DNA of 64,000 nt from Porticoccus litoralis (GCF_030676955.1 NZ_JAUUUU010000003.1:62001-126000), one strand, 5' to 3'. Numbered from the stretch's first letter, positions 41,324-50,369 are shown. A program made the numbers and translations. The notes: generated by a model not told the origin, from the sequence alone.

Positions 41324-43704
41324 CAGAGACAACAAACGGCGCATCAAGCGCCCTGCACAAACTCAAACAACACCCGTTGATTCTGCTTCTGGTAGTCCTG
41401 CTCCTCGCAGGTGCCGGCTACACCAGTTACTGGCTATTTCAGAAAACTGTAACGACGTCCCAGAAAGAGCAGGCTACCGAACACGCCAGGGAACTTGCGA
41501 CCAAATTACGTAGTACTACCAATCACTACCTGAAAGAGCGCAACCAACAGCTGCTATCCTTGGCTGAAAAGTCTTTATTTACTACTGCGGCTGCTTCTGC
41601 CGATATGGCGCAGATTCTCTCCGCAGAAAAATTGCTGCTGGAATGGGCGCCGGATTTCACTGGCGGTTATCTCATTACACCGGGAGACCAACGCCTGATT
41701 GACCAGCAGAACTTTGCCGGCCATTACCTGGCAGAAAAAACCCTGGCTGGCGATCTGCAATCGATAGCTGCTGCACGCCTCGGAAAGGAGTGGCAGCTTC
41801 TCTACAGCCACCCATTGAAAGATCAGCAGGGTGAAATTATCGGCGCTATGCTGGGCATGGAATCACTGCAACCGCTCCTGGATGTATTGAAACCCGCAGT
41901 GAAAGAAAACCTGGGGCTGACCCAGTTGGTACAGACCATGCCCAAAACAAAGGGCGCTACATTTGTAACAACGGGCAATAAATCCAAGGCCCTGGAGACC
42001 ATTGAATTAAAGCTCGAACCAGCCAACTGGTCACTGCGCTTTACCGGCAGCAAGGTGTTATTACAGAGCACGGAGCCATCCTATGAAGGTTTTGCCCTGT
42101 TTGGTTCAGTACTGGCTGTTTCAACCTTAGTTATCATCTACCTGCTGCTGCGCCTGACCCTGCACTTCCATGTGGACAAAGCCCCTTCCCCTCGTGCAGA
42201 GAAGAAAACACATTTGAACCCTCCAGCAACCGACCCTGTGAACGATTCCGGCAAATCTTTCCTTGATGTGATTCCTGGCAAAGGGACGACAGATACGCCA
42301 GTACAGGAGCAGGAAGATCGTCCGGAAGTAACCGGCTCCTACCCGGATGTGGTATTCCGCGATTACGATATCCGCGGTATTGCCGGCAAGCAATTAACTG
42401 TGGACTTTGCACAACAGCTTGGTAAAGCGCTTGCCCTGCGCGCCATCGCCCGGGGCGAACACACGTTGATTCTGGGCCGCGATGGCCGCCAGTCCAGCGA
42501 ACAACTGAGCGAGGCGCTGGAACAGGGCATCCTCAGCACGGGCTGTCATATTATTCACTTGGGCCTGGTACCGACACCGCTACTGAATTTTGCCACCCAC
42601 CACCTGCAACAGAGTGACTGTGGTGTGATGGTGACCGCCAGCCATAATCCCGCCGAATACAATGGCTTCAAAATGTTCTTTCAGCACCACGCCATGTGCG
42701 GCGAAGAAGTGAAGTCACTGCGACAGGAAATGTCTGCGGAAATCCCGGAGAAAACCCCGGGAGAGCGTAGTCAACAGGATCTCTCGGAGGATTACCTGCA
42801 GGCCATCATCAGCGACATTGTGCCGGCACAGGGCCTGAAAGTGATTCTGGATGCGGGCAATGGCGCAGCCGGTGAACTGGCCATCAGGCTGCTGGAAGGC
42901 ATTGGTTGCGATGTATTGCCGCTCTACTGCGATGTGGACGGCACCTTCCCCAACCACCCACCGGACCCTTCGGTGCCCGCCAACCTCGAGGACCTGAGAC
43001 TGTGGGTCAAGGAACAGAATGCCGACCTGGGGATCGCCCTCGATGGCGATGGTGACCGCATCGTAGCCATTTCCGCCAGTGGGCAGATTATCTGGCCCGA
43101 TGAACTACTGATGATTTTTGCCCGTGATGTGGTCTCCCGGCACCCGGGAGCCGATGTGGTCTTCGATATCAAGAGCACCCGTCGGCTCAACAGCCTGATC
43201 AGCAGCTATGGCGGCCGCCCGGTGATGTGGAAAACCGGTCACTCGCACATGTATAACAAGATCATTGAAAGCAAGGCGCCCCTGGGAGGCGAGTTCAGTG
43301 GCCACATTTTCTTCCATGATCGCTGGCACGGTTTTGACGACGGACTCTACGCCGCAGCCCGGCTGATTGAAATCATGAGCATTCGCGAGCAGGGCCTAGA
43401 TGACATCATGGCCAGTTTCGAAACCCGCTATGCCACTCCGGAAATTCTTGTGCCGACAGATGAAGAGAGCAAGTTCGACATTGTGCAGAAACTGCTTGCA
43501 AAAGAAGTCTTTCAGGATGGCAAAGTGAGCACCATCGACGGCTTGCGCGTGGAGTTCCCCAAAGCCTGGGGACTGGTGCGAGCATCCAATACCAGCCCCG
43601 CACTGACCCTCCGCTTCGAGGCGGATTCCAGTGATGCCCTGGAAAAAATCCAGTCGCTTTTCCGGGAGCAACTTCGTAGCATAGACAGCAACCTCACCTT
43701 CTAA
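41320..43704 (+). CDS. algC: Phosphomannomutase/phosphoglucomutase with membrane-anchored N-terminus (AlgC-like)
   Basis: A 794-residue protein of two halves. Residues 1-340 form a membrane-anchored module: TM1 about 20-42, a periplasmic region about 43-255 (SYWLFQKTVTTSQKEQATEH start) and TM2 about 256-280, then a proline-rich linker. Residues about 345-794 are an alpha-D-phosphohexomutase: YPDVVFRDYDIRGI, active serine in VMVTASHNPAEYNG near 440, metal loop ALDGDGDRIVA near 575, and sugar loop GGEFSGHIFFHD near 656. It interconverts hexose 1- and 6-phosphates for LPS or exopolysaccharide synthesis. Long forms with such an extension occur in Pseudomonas-type genomes; the purpose of the anchor is unknown. 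Confidence 0.93.
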   Translation: MTETTNGASSALHKLKQHPLILLLVVLLLAGAGYTSYWLFQKTVTTSQKEQATEHARELATKLRSTTNHYLKERNQQLLSLAEKSLFTTAAASADMAQILSAEKLLLEWAPDFTGGYLITPGDQRLIDQQNFAGHYLAEKTLAGDLQSIAAARLGKEWQLLYSHPLKDQQGEIIGAMLGMESLQPLLDVLKPAVKENLGLTQLVQTMPKTKGATFVTTGNKSKALETIELKLEPANWSLRFTGSKVLLQSTEPSYEGFALFGSVLAVSTLVIIYLLLRLTLHFHVDKAPSPRAEKKTHLNPPATDPVNDSGKSFLDVIPGKGTTDTPVQEQEDRPEVTGSYPDVVFRDYDIRGIAGKQLTVDFAQQLGKALALRAIARGEHTLILGRDGRQSSEQLSEALEQGILSTGCHIIHLGLVPTPLLNFATHHLQQSDCGVMVTASHNPAEYNGFKMFFQHHAMCGEEVKSLRQEMSAEIPEKTPGERSQQDLSEDYLQAIISDIVPAQGLKVILDAGNGAAGELAIRLLEGIGCDVLPLYCDVDGTFPNHPPDPSVPANLEDLRLWVKEQNADLGIALDGDGDRIVAISASGQIIWPDELLMIFARDVVSRHPGADVVFDIKSTRRLNSLISSYGGRPVMWKTGHSHMYNKIIESKAPLGGEFSGHIFFHDRWHGFDDGLYAAARLIEIMSIREQGLDDIMASFETRYATPEILVPTDEESKFDIVQKLLAKEVFQDGKVSTIDGLRVEFPKAWGLVRASNTSPALTLRFEADSSDALEKIQSLFREQLRSIDSNLTF

Positions 43705-43732
43705 CCCGCTGATAAAAACACCAGGAACATCA

Positions 43733-44635
43733 ATGTCACTAACCCGCGAAGCCGCCTCCAACACAGCCAAAGTGCTATCCGAGGCGCTGCCCTATATTCA
43801 ACGTTTTACCGGCAAGACGATTGTCGTCAAGTTTGGCGGCAATGCCATGGTCGACGAAAAGCTCAAAGCCAGCTTTGCCCGGGATATTGTGATGATGAAA
43901 CTGGTGGGCATGAACCCGGTTGTGGTTCACGGCGGTGGCCCCCAAATCGGTGACCTGCTGAAGAAACTCAATATCGAATCACACTTCATCAATGGCATGC
44001 GCGTCACCGACAGCAAAACCATGGACGTAGTGGAAATGGTGCTCGGCGGTACCGTCAACAAGGAAATCGTCAATCTTATCAACCACGCGGGCGGCAAAGC
44101 CGTGGGCATTACCGGCAAGGACGGCCAGCTGCTGATGGCGCGTAAACTCAAGGTTCGACACAGCAAGCCGGAAATGGCGGCACCGGAAATCATCGACATC
44201 GGTCACGTGGGCGAAGTGGCCTCGATCGACACCAGTGTGATCGACATGCTCACCAACAGCGATTTCATTCCGGTGATCGCCCCAATTGGCGTCGATGGCG
44301 AAGGTCGCTCCTATAATATCAATGCCGACCTGGTGGCCGGAAAGATCGCCGAGGTGCTACAAGCAGAAAAACTGATGTTGCTGACCAATGTAGCTGGGCT
44401 GCAAGACAAGAATGGCCAGGTGCTGACCGGCTTGTCTACGAAACAGGTGGATGATCTGATTGCAGACGGCACCATATACGGCGGCATGCTACCCAAGATT
44501 CAGTGTGCACTGGATGCGGTGAAGGGTGGCGCGAAGGCGGCCCATATTATTGATGGTCGGGTGAATCATGCCACTCTGCTGGAAATTTTCACTGACCAGG
44601 GTGTCGGCACCCTGATCACCAACACAACCGGGTAA
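43733..44635 (+). CDS. argB: Acetylglutamate kinase
   Basis: Second step of arginine synthesis, phosphorylation of N-acetylglutamate. The 300-residue amino-acid-kinase protein has VVKFGGNAMVDEKLKASFA near residue 32, VVVHGGGPQIGDLLKKL near 63, FINGMRVTDSKTMDVVEMV, NINADLVAGKIAEVLQAEK and GGMLPKIQCALDAVKGG. The N-terminal helix LSEALPYIQRFTGK is the extension linked to arginine feedback inhibition in hexameric enzymes. Follows algC-like by 28 bases, as in Pseudomonas, and precedes slmA by 5 bases. Confidence 0.97.
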   Translation: MSLTREAASNTAKVLSEALPYIQRFTGKTIVVKFGGNAMVDEKLKASFARDIVMMKLVGMNPVVVHGGGPQIGDLLKKLNIESHFINGMRVTDSKTMDVVEMVLGGTVNKEIVNLINHAGGKAVGITGKDGQLLMARKLKVRHSKPEMAAPEIIDIGHVGEVASIDTSVIDMLTNSDFIPVIAPIGVDGEGRSYNINADLVAGKIAEVLQAEKLMLLTNVAGLQDKNGQVLTGLSTKQVDDLIADGTIYGGMLPKIQCALDAVKGGAKAAHIIDGRVNHATLLEIFTDQGVGTLITNTTG

Positions 44636-44640
44636 TAAAC

Positions 44641-45246
44641 GTGGCAACGGATAATCCATCCAGAAAGCAGCAGATACTCCAGTCCCTGGCGAGGATGCTC
44701 GAGGCGACCCCCGGCGGCCGCATCACCACTGCTGCCCTGGCCGCCGAAGTAGGTGTTTCTGAGGCGGCCCTGTACCGGCACTTTCCCAGTAAAACCCGGA
44801 TGTACGAAGGCCTGATCGACTTTATTGAGGAAACACTTTTCAGCCGTATCCGCACCATTCTCAGCGAAGAACCCGACGCCGCTACGCGCTGCTACAGGAT
44901 ACTGACACTGCTGCTGACCTTTGCGGAAAGAAATCCGGGAATTACCCGTCTACTGACCGGCGATGCTCTCACCGGCGAAACTGACCGGCTGCACAAACGT
45001 ATTCAGCAGCTTTTCGACCGACTGGAAACACAGCTGAAACAAATTCTCAGGGAAGCTGAGATGGCAGGAAATTTGCGGCTGGCAACCACCGTTACAGCAG
45101 CAGCCAATTTTATTTTGTCACTGGCAGAAGGCCGCATCAGCCAGTTTGTGCGCAGCGGATTCAGTCGTCCGCCGACGGAGCACTGGCAGGAGCAATGGGC
45201 CGTCGCGCAAGCGGTGTTTATTCGGCAGGGGAATCCGGGGTTTTAG
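44641..45246 (+). CDS. slmA: Nucleoid occlusion factor SlmA
   Basis: TetR-family DNA-binding protein that blocks Z-ring assembly over the nucleoid. The 201-residue protein has the TetR helix-turn-helix at residues about 10-60 (ILQSLARMLEATPGGRITTAALAAEVGVSEAALYRHFPSKTRM lies at residues 12-54) followed by the helical FtsZ-binding domain. The GTG start is five bases after argB. Its last 29 bases overlap the 3' end of the convergent DUF4124 gene. In Escherichia coli slmA sits in coaBC-dut-slmA-pyrE, so the region is related but reshuffled. Confidence 0.92.
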   Translation: MATDNPSRKQQILQSLARMLEATPGGRITTAALAAEVGVSEAALYRHFPSKTRMYEGLIDFIEETLFSRIRTILSEEPDAATRCYRILTLLLTFAERNPGITRLLTGDALTGETDRLHKRIQQLFDRLETQLKQILREAEMAGNLRLATTVTAAANFILSLAEGRISQFVRSGFSRPPTEHWQEQWAVAQAVFIRQGNPGF

Positions 45247-45847
45247 CTGTCAACTCTTTGAAACGCTCTACGTAGCGCTGATAGCGCAATGCCATTTGCT
45301 CACGCTCATTCTGACGCAGCTCAAGCATTTGCACGGCATCACGATTAGCTATTTCAACGCCATTCAGGCTGTTCAACAGCTTATCTGACAGCTTTGCTCC
45401 GTTGAACTGCTCCATTGCCGCCTTTTCACGAAACTCCGTCAATTGTCGGCTATTTTTTTCCCGATTGGATTCGACATTTTCGATCTCGCGATCCAGCTGT
45501 TGCAGGCGACGCTCGCCGGCTGCCTGCAACTCCTCGACGCTGCTGTAGCTGCGCAGAAGCATCTGGTCTTCTTCGCGATTCTGGGCTGCCGTTTGCACCG
45601 CCTCAGGTGCCATTTCTTCCTGGTTTTCCTGGTGGGGAGGAATTACCGCTTCCACACGCCCGGTACTGGTGATAACTTCATATCCTTGGGCGATGTATTC
45701 TGGGGGAACCTGGTGGTCAATAACCAGATTGCCATCGCTGTTTCGATAGCGGTAAAGATTGCCTGCCTCTGCTACCATAGCGCTCAGGCATAGCAGTACA
45801 ACGGCGACAGCACCGATGGATTTGTAGGTTGTTCTGGTGTTTCTCAC
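45218..45847 (-). CDS. DUF4124 domain protein, periplasmic with coiled coil
   Basis: A 209-residue exported protein. A signal peptide (about 1-28, IGAVAVVLLCLSAMVAEAG) precedes a DUF4124 module (about 29-70, LYRYRNSDGNLVIDHQVPPEY). A long charged coiled coil follows at about 95-200 (ELQAAGERRLQQLDREIENV). No enzymatic residues are evident. The function is unknown; family members are envelope proteins. It overlaps slmA tail-to-tail by 29 bases and is divergent from the crc-like gene. Confidence 0.85.
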   Translation of the reverse strand: MRNTRTTYKSIGAVAVVLLCLSAMVAEAGNLYRYRNSDGNLVIDHQVPPEYIAQGYEVITSTGRVEAVIPPHQENQEEMAPEAVQTAAQNREEDQMLLRSYSSVEELQAAGERRLQQLDREIENVESNREKNSRQLTEFREKAAMEQFNGAKLSDKLLNSLNGVEIANRDAVQMLELRQNEREQMALRYQRYVERFKELTAKTPDSPAE

Positions 45848-45965
45848 AAACGCACCCTGCCCTTACAAAGTCGAGTCCAAATGCCCAGGTCATTGAATCC
45901 TGTTTGCCAATTCATCAATGCTGGCTTGCCGGTTATCATACACTCTCCCAAAACAAGGGGCGATA

Positions 45966-46742
45966 ATGCGCATCATAAGTCTTGCCGTCGACGGTATTCA
46001 GCAAGCAACAGAAAAAGGCCTGTTTGAATGGCTGGCATCCCAGGATGCCACCCTGATCTGCCTTCAGGACCTGCGCACCTCCGCCTACAAGCTTGAGGAG
46101 TGTCAAGACTACGTCCTGGATGGTTATTTCAGCTATTTTCTTGATGCCCCGGATGCGACTAAAAACGGTGTCGCTATCTATACCCGGGAGATGCCCAAGG
46201 CCATCATGTATGGCTTTGGCGCCAGTAATGGCGAGGATATGGAGGGGCGATACCTGCAGGCAGATTTCGAGCGGATCAGTATTTGCTCGCTTCTGGCCCC
46301 CGAAGCCATTGCCGGTACCAGCAGCCAGGAGACCAAGGATCGCTTTTTTCGCGACCTGCTCGGTCACCTCACAAAGATCAGCCACAAGCGTCGAGACTAC
46401 TTTTTCTGTGGCAACTGGAATATTGCCCATCGCGAAGCCGATGTCTCAGAACCTGCCGCCTGTGAGGCCTTGTCTGGGTTTTTGCCCCACGAACGACAAA
46501 CATTGGGGCAACTCTATAACGCCATTGGCTACGCCGATGCCTTTCGGCTTTTCAATTCCGACAGAGATGAATTCACCTTCTGGCCCTCCGGCGAGATTGG
46601 CAAAGGCTGCGGCTGGCGTACGGACCTGCAACTCATCTCCAATAACCTGCGTCACAGCGTGGAATATGCAGTGACCTACAAGGCCAAAAGCTTTTCCAGC
46701 CATCTGCCTGTGATCATTGATTACGACATCGAATCGCTGTGA
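45966..46742 (+). CDS. crc: Crc-like ExoIII homologue with degenerate active site
   Basis: A 258-residue protein of the exonuclease III fold whose best fit is Crc, the catabolite-repression co-factor of Hfq in Pseudomonas. Shared features are the start MRIIS, ICLQDLRTSAYKLE, LDGYFSYFLDAPD, GRYLQADFERISI and WRTDLQLIS. Catalytic residues of ExoIII are lost: the first asparagine is A7, the metal glutamate is D35, the GDxN motif reads CGNWNIAH, and the SDH motif reads SSHLP. A nuclease role is therefore unlikely. In P. aeruginosa crc lies beside pyrE and rph, which are absent here. ATG 45966 gives the Crc-type start; an upstream in-frame start at 45918 is disfavoured. Confidence 0.85.
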   Translation: MRIISLAVDGIQQATEKGLFEWLASQDATLICLQDLRTSAYKLEECQDYVLDGYFSYFLDAPDATKNGVAIYTREMPKAIMYGFGASNGEDMEGRYLQADFERISICSLLAPEAIAGTSSQETKDRFFRDLLGHLTKISHKRRDYFFCGNWNIAHREADVSEPAACEALSGFLPHERQTLGQLYNAIGYADAFRLFNSDRDEFTFWPSGEIGKGCGWRTDLQLISNNLRHSVEYAVTYKAKSFSSHLPVIIDYDIESL

Positions 46743-46849
46743 GCAGCCTCTGCATTAACAACCTGACAGGTAATCTGGTTGCGCTGATGGCCGCCCCTAT
46801 TTAGACTCCCGCAGATCCCTGAAAAAGCCAAGGAACCCTTGCCGCCCTG

Positions 46850-48007
46850 ATGCCAGACGTTATTCCCGACAACTCAGTAGGTATCGTCACCCCTCAAGTG
46901 ATTCAGTTCGATGATCCACTGACACTGGCCTGCGGCCGCACCCTGGATCAATATCAGCTGGTGATTGAAACCTATGGCGAGCTTAACGCTGATGCCAGCA
47001 ACGCCATCCTGATCTGTCATGCCCTCAGCGGGCATCATCATGCTGCCGGATACCACAGCATGGAGGACAAGAAGCCGGGCTGGTGGGATAACCATATCGG
47101 CCCGGGAAAACCTTTTGATACCAACCGTTTTTTTGTGGTGTGCCTGAACAATCTGGGAGGTTGTCACGGCAGCACTGGTCCGACATCCATCAATCCGCAA
47201 ACGGGGCAACCCTGGGGGCCGGATTTCCCTGCTCTTCGAGTACGCGACTGGGTAGAGAGTCAGGTGAGACTGTCGGATCGGCTGGGGATTCAGCAGTGGG
47301 CCGCTATTGTCGGCGGCAGCCTCGGCGGTATGCAGGTTATGCGCTGGTCTCTGGAACATCCTCATCGGCTGCGCCATGCAATTATCATTGCCTCAGCCAT
47401 GAAGCTCAGTGCACAGAATATCGCCTTCAATGAAATCGCCCGCAACGCCATTAAATCGGATCCGGATTTTCTCGATGGCCACTACCTGGAACACCAGGCG
47501 TTGCCACGCAATGGTCTTGGTCTGGCCAGGATGATCGGGCATATCACCTATCTCTCCGATGAAATTATGGGCGATAAATTCGGCCGCGAACTGCGCTCTG
47601 GATCATTCCAGCGCGGGCAGGATACCCCCATTGAATTTCAGGTAGAAAGCTACCTGCACTACCAGGGTGACGTGTTTGCCAGCGCCTTTGATGCCAACAC
47701 TTACCTGTTGATGACAAAGGCACTGGATTACTTTGATCTGGCCAGGGAATACAACCACGATCAGGTGGAGGCATTCCGGCATGCCCAGTGTGATTTTCTC
47801 GTGGTCTCGTTTTCTTCCGACTGGCGCTTTGCCCCTGAACGTTCCCGGGAAATTGTGGAAGCATTGATAGCTGCCAATAAAAACGTCAGCTATGCCGCCA
47901 TTCAGTCCAATCTCGGCCACGATGCCTTCCTGTTGCCAAACGAGCGCTACGAGCAGGTACTCTCGGCTTATCTGACCCGCCTGGACAATGAGGTCGCGGC
48001 ACCATGA
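46850..48007 (+). CDS. metX: Homoserine O-acyltransferase MetX
   Basis: Activates homoserine by acylation in methionine synthesis; in Pseudomonas-type bacteria the MetX paired with MetW uses succinyl-CoA. The 385-residue alpha/beta hydrolase has ILICHALSGHHHAAGYH (oxyanion region), VVCLNNLGGCHGSTGP, the nucleophile elbow VGGSLGGMQVMRWSLEHP near residue 155, and the C-terminal catalytic histidine in SNLGHDAFLL. AAGGAA lies about 13 bases before ATG, which is rather far. Its stop overlaps metW by four bases. Confidence 0.95.
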   Translation: MPDVIPDNSVGIVTPQVIQFDDPLTLACGRTLDQYQLVIETYGELNADASNAILICHALSGHHHAAGYHSMEDKKPGWWDNHIGPGKPFDTNRFFVVCLNNLGGCHGSTGPTSINPQTGQPWGPDFPALRVRDWVESQVRLSDRLGIQQWAAIVGGSLGGMQVMRWSLEHPHRLRHAIIIASAMKLSAQNIAFNEIARNAIKSDPDFLDGHYLEHQALPRNGLGLARMIGHITYLSDEIMGDKFGRELRSGSFQRGQDTPIEFQVESYLHYQGDVFASAFDANTYLLMTKALDYFDLAREYNHDQVEAFRHAQCDFLVVSFSSDWRFAPERSREIVEALIAANKNVSYAAIQSNLGHDAFLLPNERYEQVLSAYLTRLDNEVAAP

Positions 48008-48600
48008 CCAACCGGACCGATCTGGACATTATCAAGCAGTGGATCAAACCCTCAAGCCACATTCTCGATCTCGGCTGCGGTGACGGTACGCTGTTAAAAA
48101 TGCTGCACCAGGAAAAAAACGTTGAGGGTTATGGCCTCGAAATCGATCCGGACAAGATCACCGCCTGCGTGGCCAACGGGGTTAATGTACTGGAGACCAA
48201 CCTGGACGAAGGCTTATCCCAGTTCAGCGATAAAAGTTTCGATACCGTTGTCATGACGCAGGCTCTGCAGGTCATGCGCTTCCCGCATCTGGTGCTGGAT
48301 GAAATGCTGCGTGTCGGCAAGGAATGCGTGGTCACGTTTCCTAATTTCGGCAACTGGCGGGCGCGCTTCTACCTGCTCACCCGTGGCCGCATGCCGGTTA
48401 CCAAACAGCTGACCTATCAATGGTACGACACCCCTAACATTCACTTCTGTACCGTGGATGACTTCGAAGCCCTGTGCGCGGAAAAAAGCATTCGCCTGTT
48501 GCACCGTGAATTTGTTGCCACCCGCTTGCCCGACCGGCAAATCAAGGGAATTTGGCCTAACCTTTTCAGTGAAACTGCAATTTACCATTTGAGCAAATAG
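48004..48600 (+). CDS. metW: Methionine biosynthesis protein MetW
   Basis: A 198-residue class I methyltransferase-fold protein needed with MetX for homoserine acylation. The sequence ILDLGCGDGTLLKMLHQEK contains the SAM-type motif; VVMTQALQVMRFPHLVLDEMLRVG and FPNFGNWRARFYLLTRGRMP are MetW signatures. It overlaps metX (ATGA). Methyltransferase activity has not been established for the family; a role as an activator of MetX is the usual view. Confidence 0.95.
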   Translation: MTNRTDLDIIKQWIKPSSHILDLGCGDGTLLKMLHQEKNVEGYGLEIDPDKITACVANGVNVLETNLDEGLSQFSDKSFDTVVMTQALQVMRFPHLVLDEMLRVGKECVVTFPNFGNWRARFYLLTRGRMPVTKQLTYQWYDTPNIHFCTVDDFEALCAEKSIRLLHREFVATRLPDRQIKGIWPNLFSETAIYHLSK

Positions 48601-48647
48601 ACATTGCAGCGCCGTTAATCTGTTATTGAGACTGCGAGGGAATCACC

Positions 48648-49088
48648 ATGAAATTGACCCGATCCATCTGTTTCGTCTTGCTAACTGTGTTCACTGTGAC
48701 GGCTCAGGCCAACGACAAACCCTACCGTGAATTTGGCAATATCAAAGTGTTTTACAGCGTGTTCAATAGCAGTTTCATACAGCCTGACATCGCCAGCGCC
48801 TACAAAATCGTTCGCGGCAAGGATCGTGGACTGGTCAATATTGCCGTACTGCGGGACGACAAGACAGGCGGCACCACTGCACTGGTCAAGGGCACTGTCT
48901 CCAATATCCTCGCCCAGCAGCAAACCCTGGACTTTTTTGAAGTCCGGGAAGGAGATACGGTTTACTACCTTGCGCCTTTTCGTATTGATAACAAGGATTA
49001 CATGACATTCAAGATTGAAGTCACACCCGATCCCAACAAACCACCACTCTCCGTCACCTTTCAGAAAACCCTGTATCAGGACGAGTGA
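48648..49088 (+). CDS. DUF4426 exported protein
   Basis: A 146-residue protein with a signal peptide (about 1-22, ICFVLLTVFTVTAQAND) and a beta-rich domain matching DUF4426: FGNIKVFYSVFNSSFIQPDIA near residue 29, then YKIVRGKDRGLVNIAVL. Function unknown. The family is conserved between metW and rdgB in Pseudomonas-like genomes, the same order as here. GAGGGAATC precedes the ATG. Confidence 0.87.
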   Translation: MKLTRSICFVLLTVFTVTAQANDKPYREFGNIKVFYSVFNSSFIQPDIASAYKIVRGKDRGLVNIAVLRDDKTGGTTALVKGTVSNILAQQQTLDFFEVREGDTVYYLAPFRIDNKDYMTFKIEVTPDPNKPPLSVTFQKTLYQDE

Positions 49089-49100
49089 GATCAGCTTCAA

Positions 49101-49132
49101 CTGTGGGCCACTGTAGTAGTGGTGGCCCGCAG
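49101..49132. other. Hairpin between DUF4426 gene and rdgB
   Basis: CTGTGGGCCAC (49101-49111) pairs with GTGGCCCGCAG (49122-49132) with one G-U wobble and a 10-base loop. There is no T run, so it may be a processing or 3'-end structure rather than an intrinsic terminator. Confidence 0.5.
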
Positions 49133-49162
49133 AATTCATTGATGTAACAGGTACCCACAGTT

Positions 49163-49762
49163 ATGAAAGTCGTCCTCGCCACCGGCAATAAAGGCAAGCT
49201 CACTGAATTCCGGCAACTGCTCGCGGAACTGGATATGGACGTTGTGCCACAGTCCGACTTTGACATTCCCGATGCCATAGAAGATGGCTTGAGTTTTGTT
49301 GAGAACGCCATTATCAAGGCACGGCACGCCGCCAAATTGACTGGCCTACCCGCTATCGCTGACGATTCTGGCCTTGAGGTGGATATGCTCAACGGGGCAC
49401 CCGGCATCTATTCCGCCCGATTTTCCGGTGAAAACGCCACAGATGAAAAAAACAACTTGCGCCTGCTATCCCTGCTACAGGAGATACCGGAGGAACAACG
49501 CACCGCCCGTTTCCAATGCCTGCTGGTGATGATGCGCAATGCCGAAGACCCGACACCGCTGATCTGCCAGGGAACCTGGGAAGGTAGAATCAGCTTCGCG
49601 CCACAGGGTGACAATGGCTTCGGTTACGACCCCCTTTTCCTGATACCAGAGCTGGGTGTGACATCGGCGCAGCTGGAGAAAACCGAGAAAAACCGCATTA
49701 GTCATCGCGGACAGGCCATGGGACTGTTACTGGAAAAACTGTCACCCCAAACACGAACCTAA
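49163..49762 (+). CDS. rdgB: XTP/dITP diphosphatase (Ham1 family)
   Basis: House-cleaning pyrophosphatase that removes xanthosine and inosine triphosphates from nucleotide pools. The 199-residue protein starts VVLATGNKGKLTEFRQLL, has SFVENAIIKARHAAKLTGLPAIADDSGLEVDML (residues about 52-84), and GDNGFGYDPLFLIPELGVTSAQL. CAGG precedes the ATG by ten bases. Follows metXW-DUF4426, a conserved order. Confidence 0.96.
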   Translation: MKVVLATGNKGKLTEFRQLLAELDMDVVPQSDFDIPDAIEDGLSFVENAIIKARHAAKLTGLPAIADDSGLEVDMLNGAPGIYSARFSGENATDEKNNLRLLSLLQEIPEEQRTARFQCLLVMMRNAEDPTPLICQGTWEGRISFAPQGDNGFGYDPLFLIPELGVTSAQLEKTEKNRISHRGQAMGLLLEKLSPQTRT

Positions 49763-49814
49763 CTGCCTTCTCAGCCGTTAGAATAGCCACCACACCAGCG
49801 TTACCAGGACCCCC

Positions 49815-50369
49815 ATGTCGTTCACGTCAGAACCCCGTTGGCATCGCCACAAGCGCGGCCCCGCTTCACCGGCCAACGGCCCGCTTCGCAGCTGGCTGCT
49901 GGATCGGGGTTCCCTCACCGAGCGACTGATCAAACTCAGTCATGGTGATTTTGGTGTACAGGTCATCCGCCAGCAGATGTCACTCCCCAGACCATCCGAG
50001 CGCAAAGCACTGGCTATGAGGCACCACCAGCTGGCGCTGATTCGCGAAGTGATTCTGCTCGGCGGTGGCAGACCCTGGGTCTATGCGCGCAGTGTCATCC
50101 CCCAAACCTCACTAAACGGGCGTCTGCGCGGTTTACGCAAACTGGACAACCGACCACTGGGAGCGCTGTTATTCAGCGACCCACACATGCGCAGGGGTGC
50201 CATAGAGCTCACCTGCCAGGATACCCGCCAGCTACCTCTACCCGGTCCCCTGCAAGGGATACAGGCCACAATACCGGGGCGACGCTCCCTGTTCTGGCTG
50301 GACAACAAACCGCTGTTGGTGTGTGAGATGTTTTTACCGGAATTTACCCCTTACAATACCCCGCTTTAG
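49815..50369 (+). CDS. ubiC: Chorismate lyase
   Basis: Converts chorismate to 4-hydroxybenzoate and pyruvate, the first step of ubiquinone synthesis. The 184-residue protein has LRSWLLDRGSLTERLI near residue 25, LLGGGRPWVYARSVIP near 76, and the C-terminal SLFWLDNKPLLVCEMFLPEF with the product-site glutamate. ubiA follows on the same strand 19 bases later, giving a two-gene ubiquinone unit. Confidence 0.93.
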   Translation: MSFTSEPRWHRHKRGPASPANGPLRSWLLDRGSLTERLIKLSHGDFGVQVIRQQMSLPRPSERKALAMRHHQLALIREVILLGGGRPWVYARSVIPQTSLNGRLRGLRKLDNRPLGALLFSDPHMRRGAIELTCQDTRQLPLPGPLQGIQATIPGRRSLFWLDNKPLLVCEMFLPEFTPYNTPL

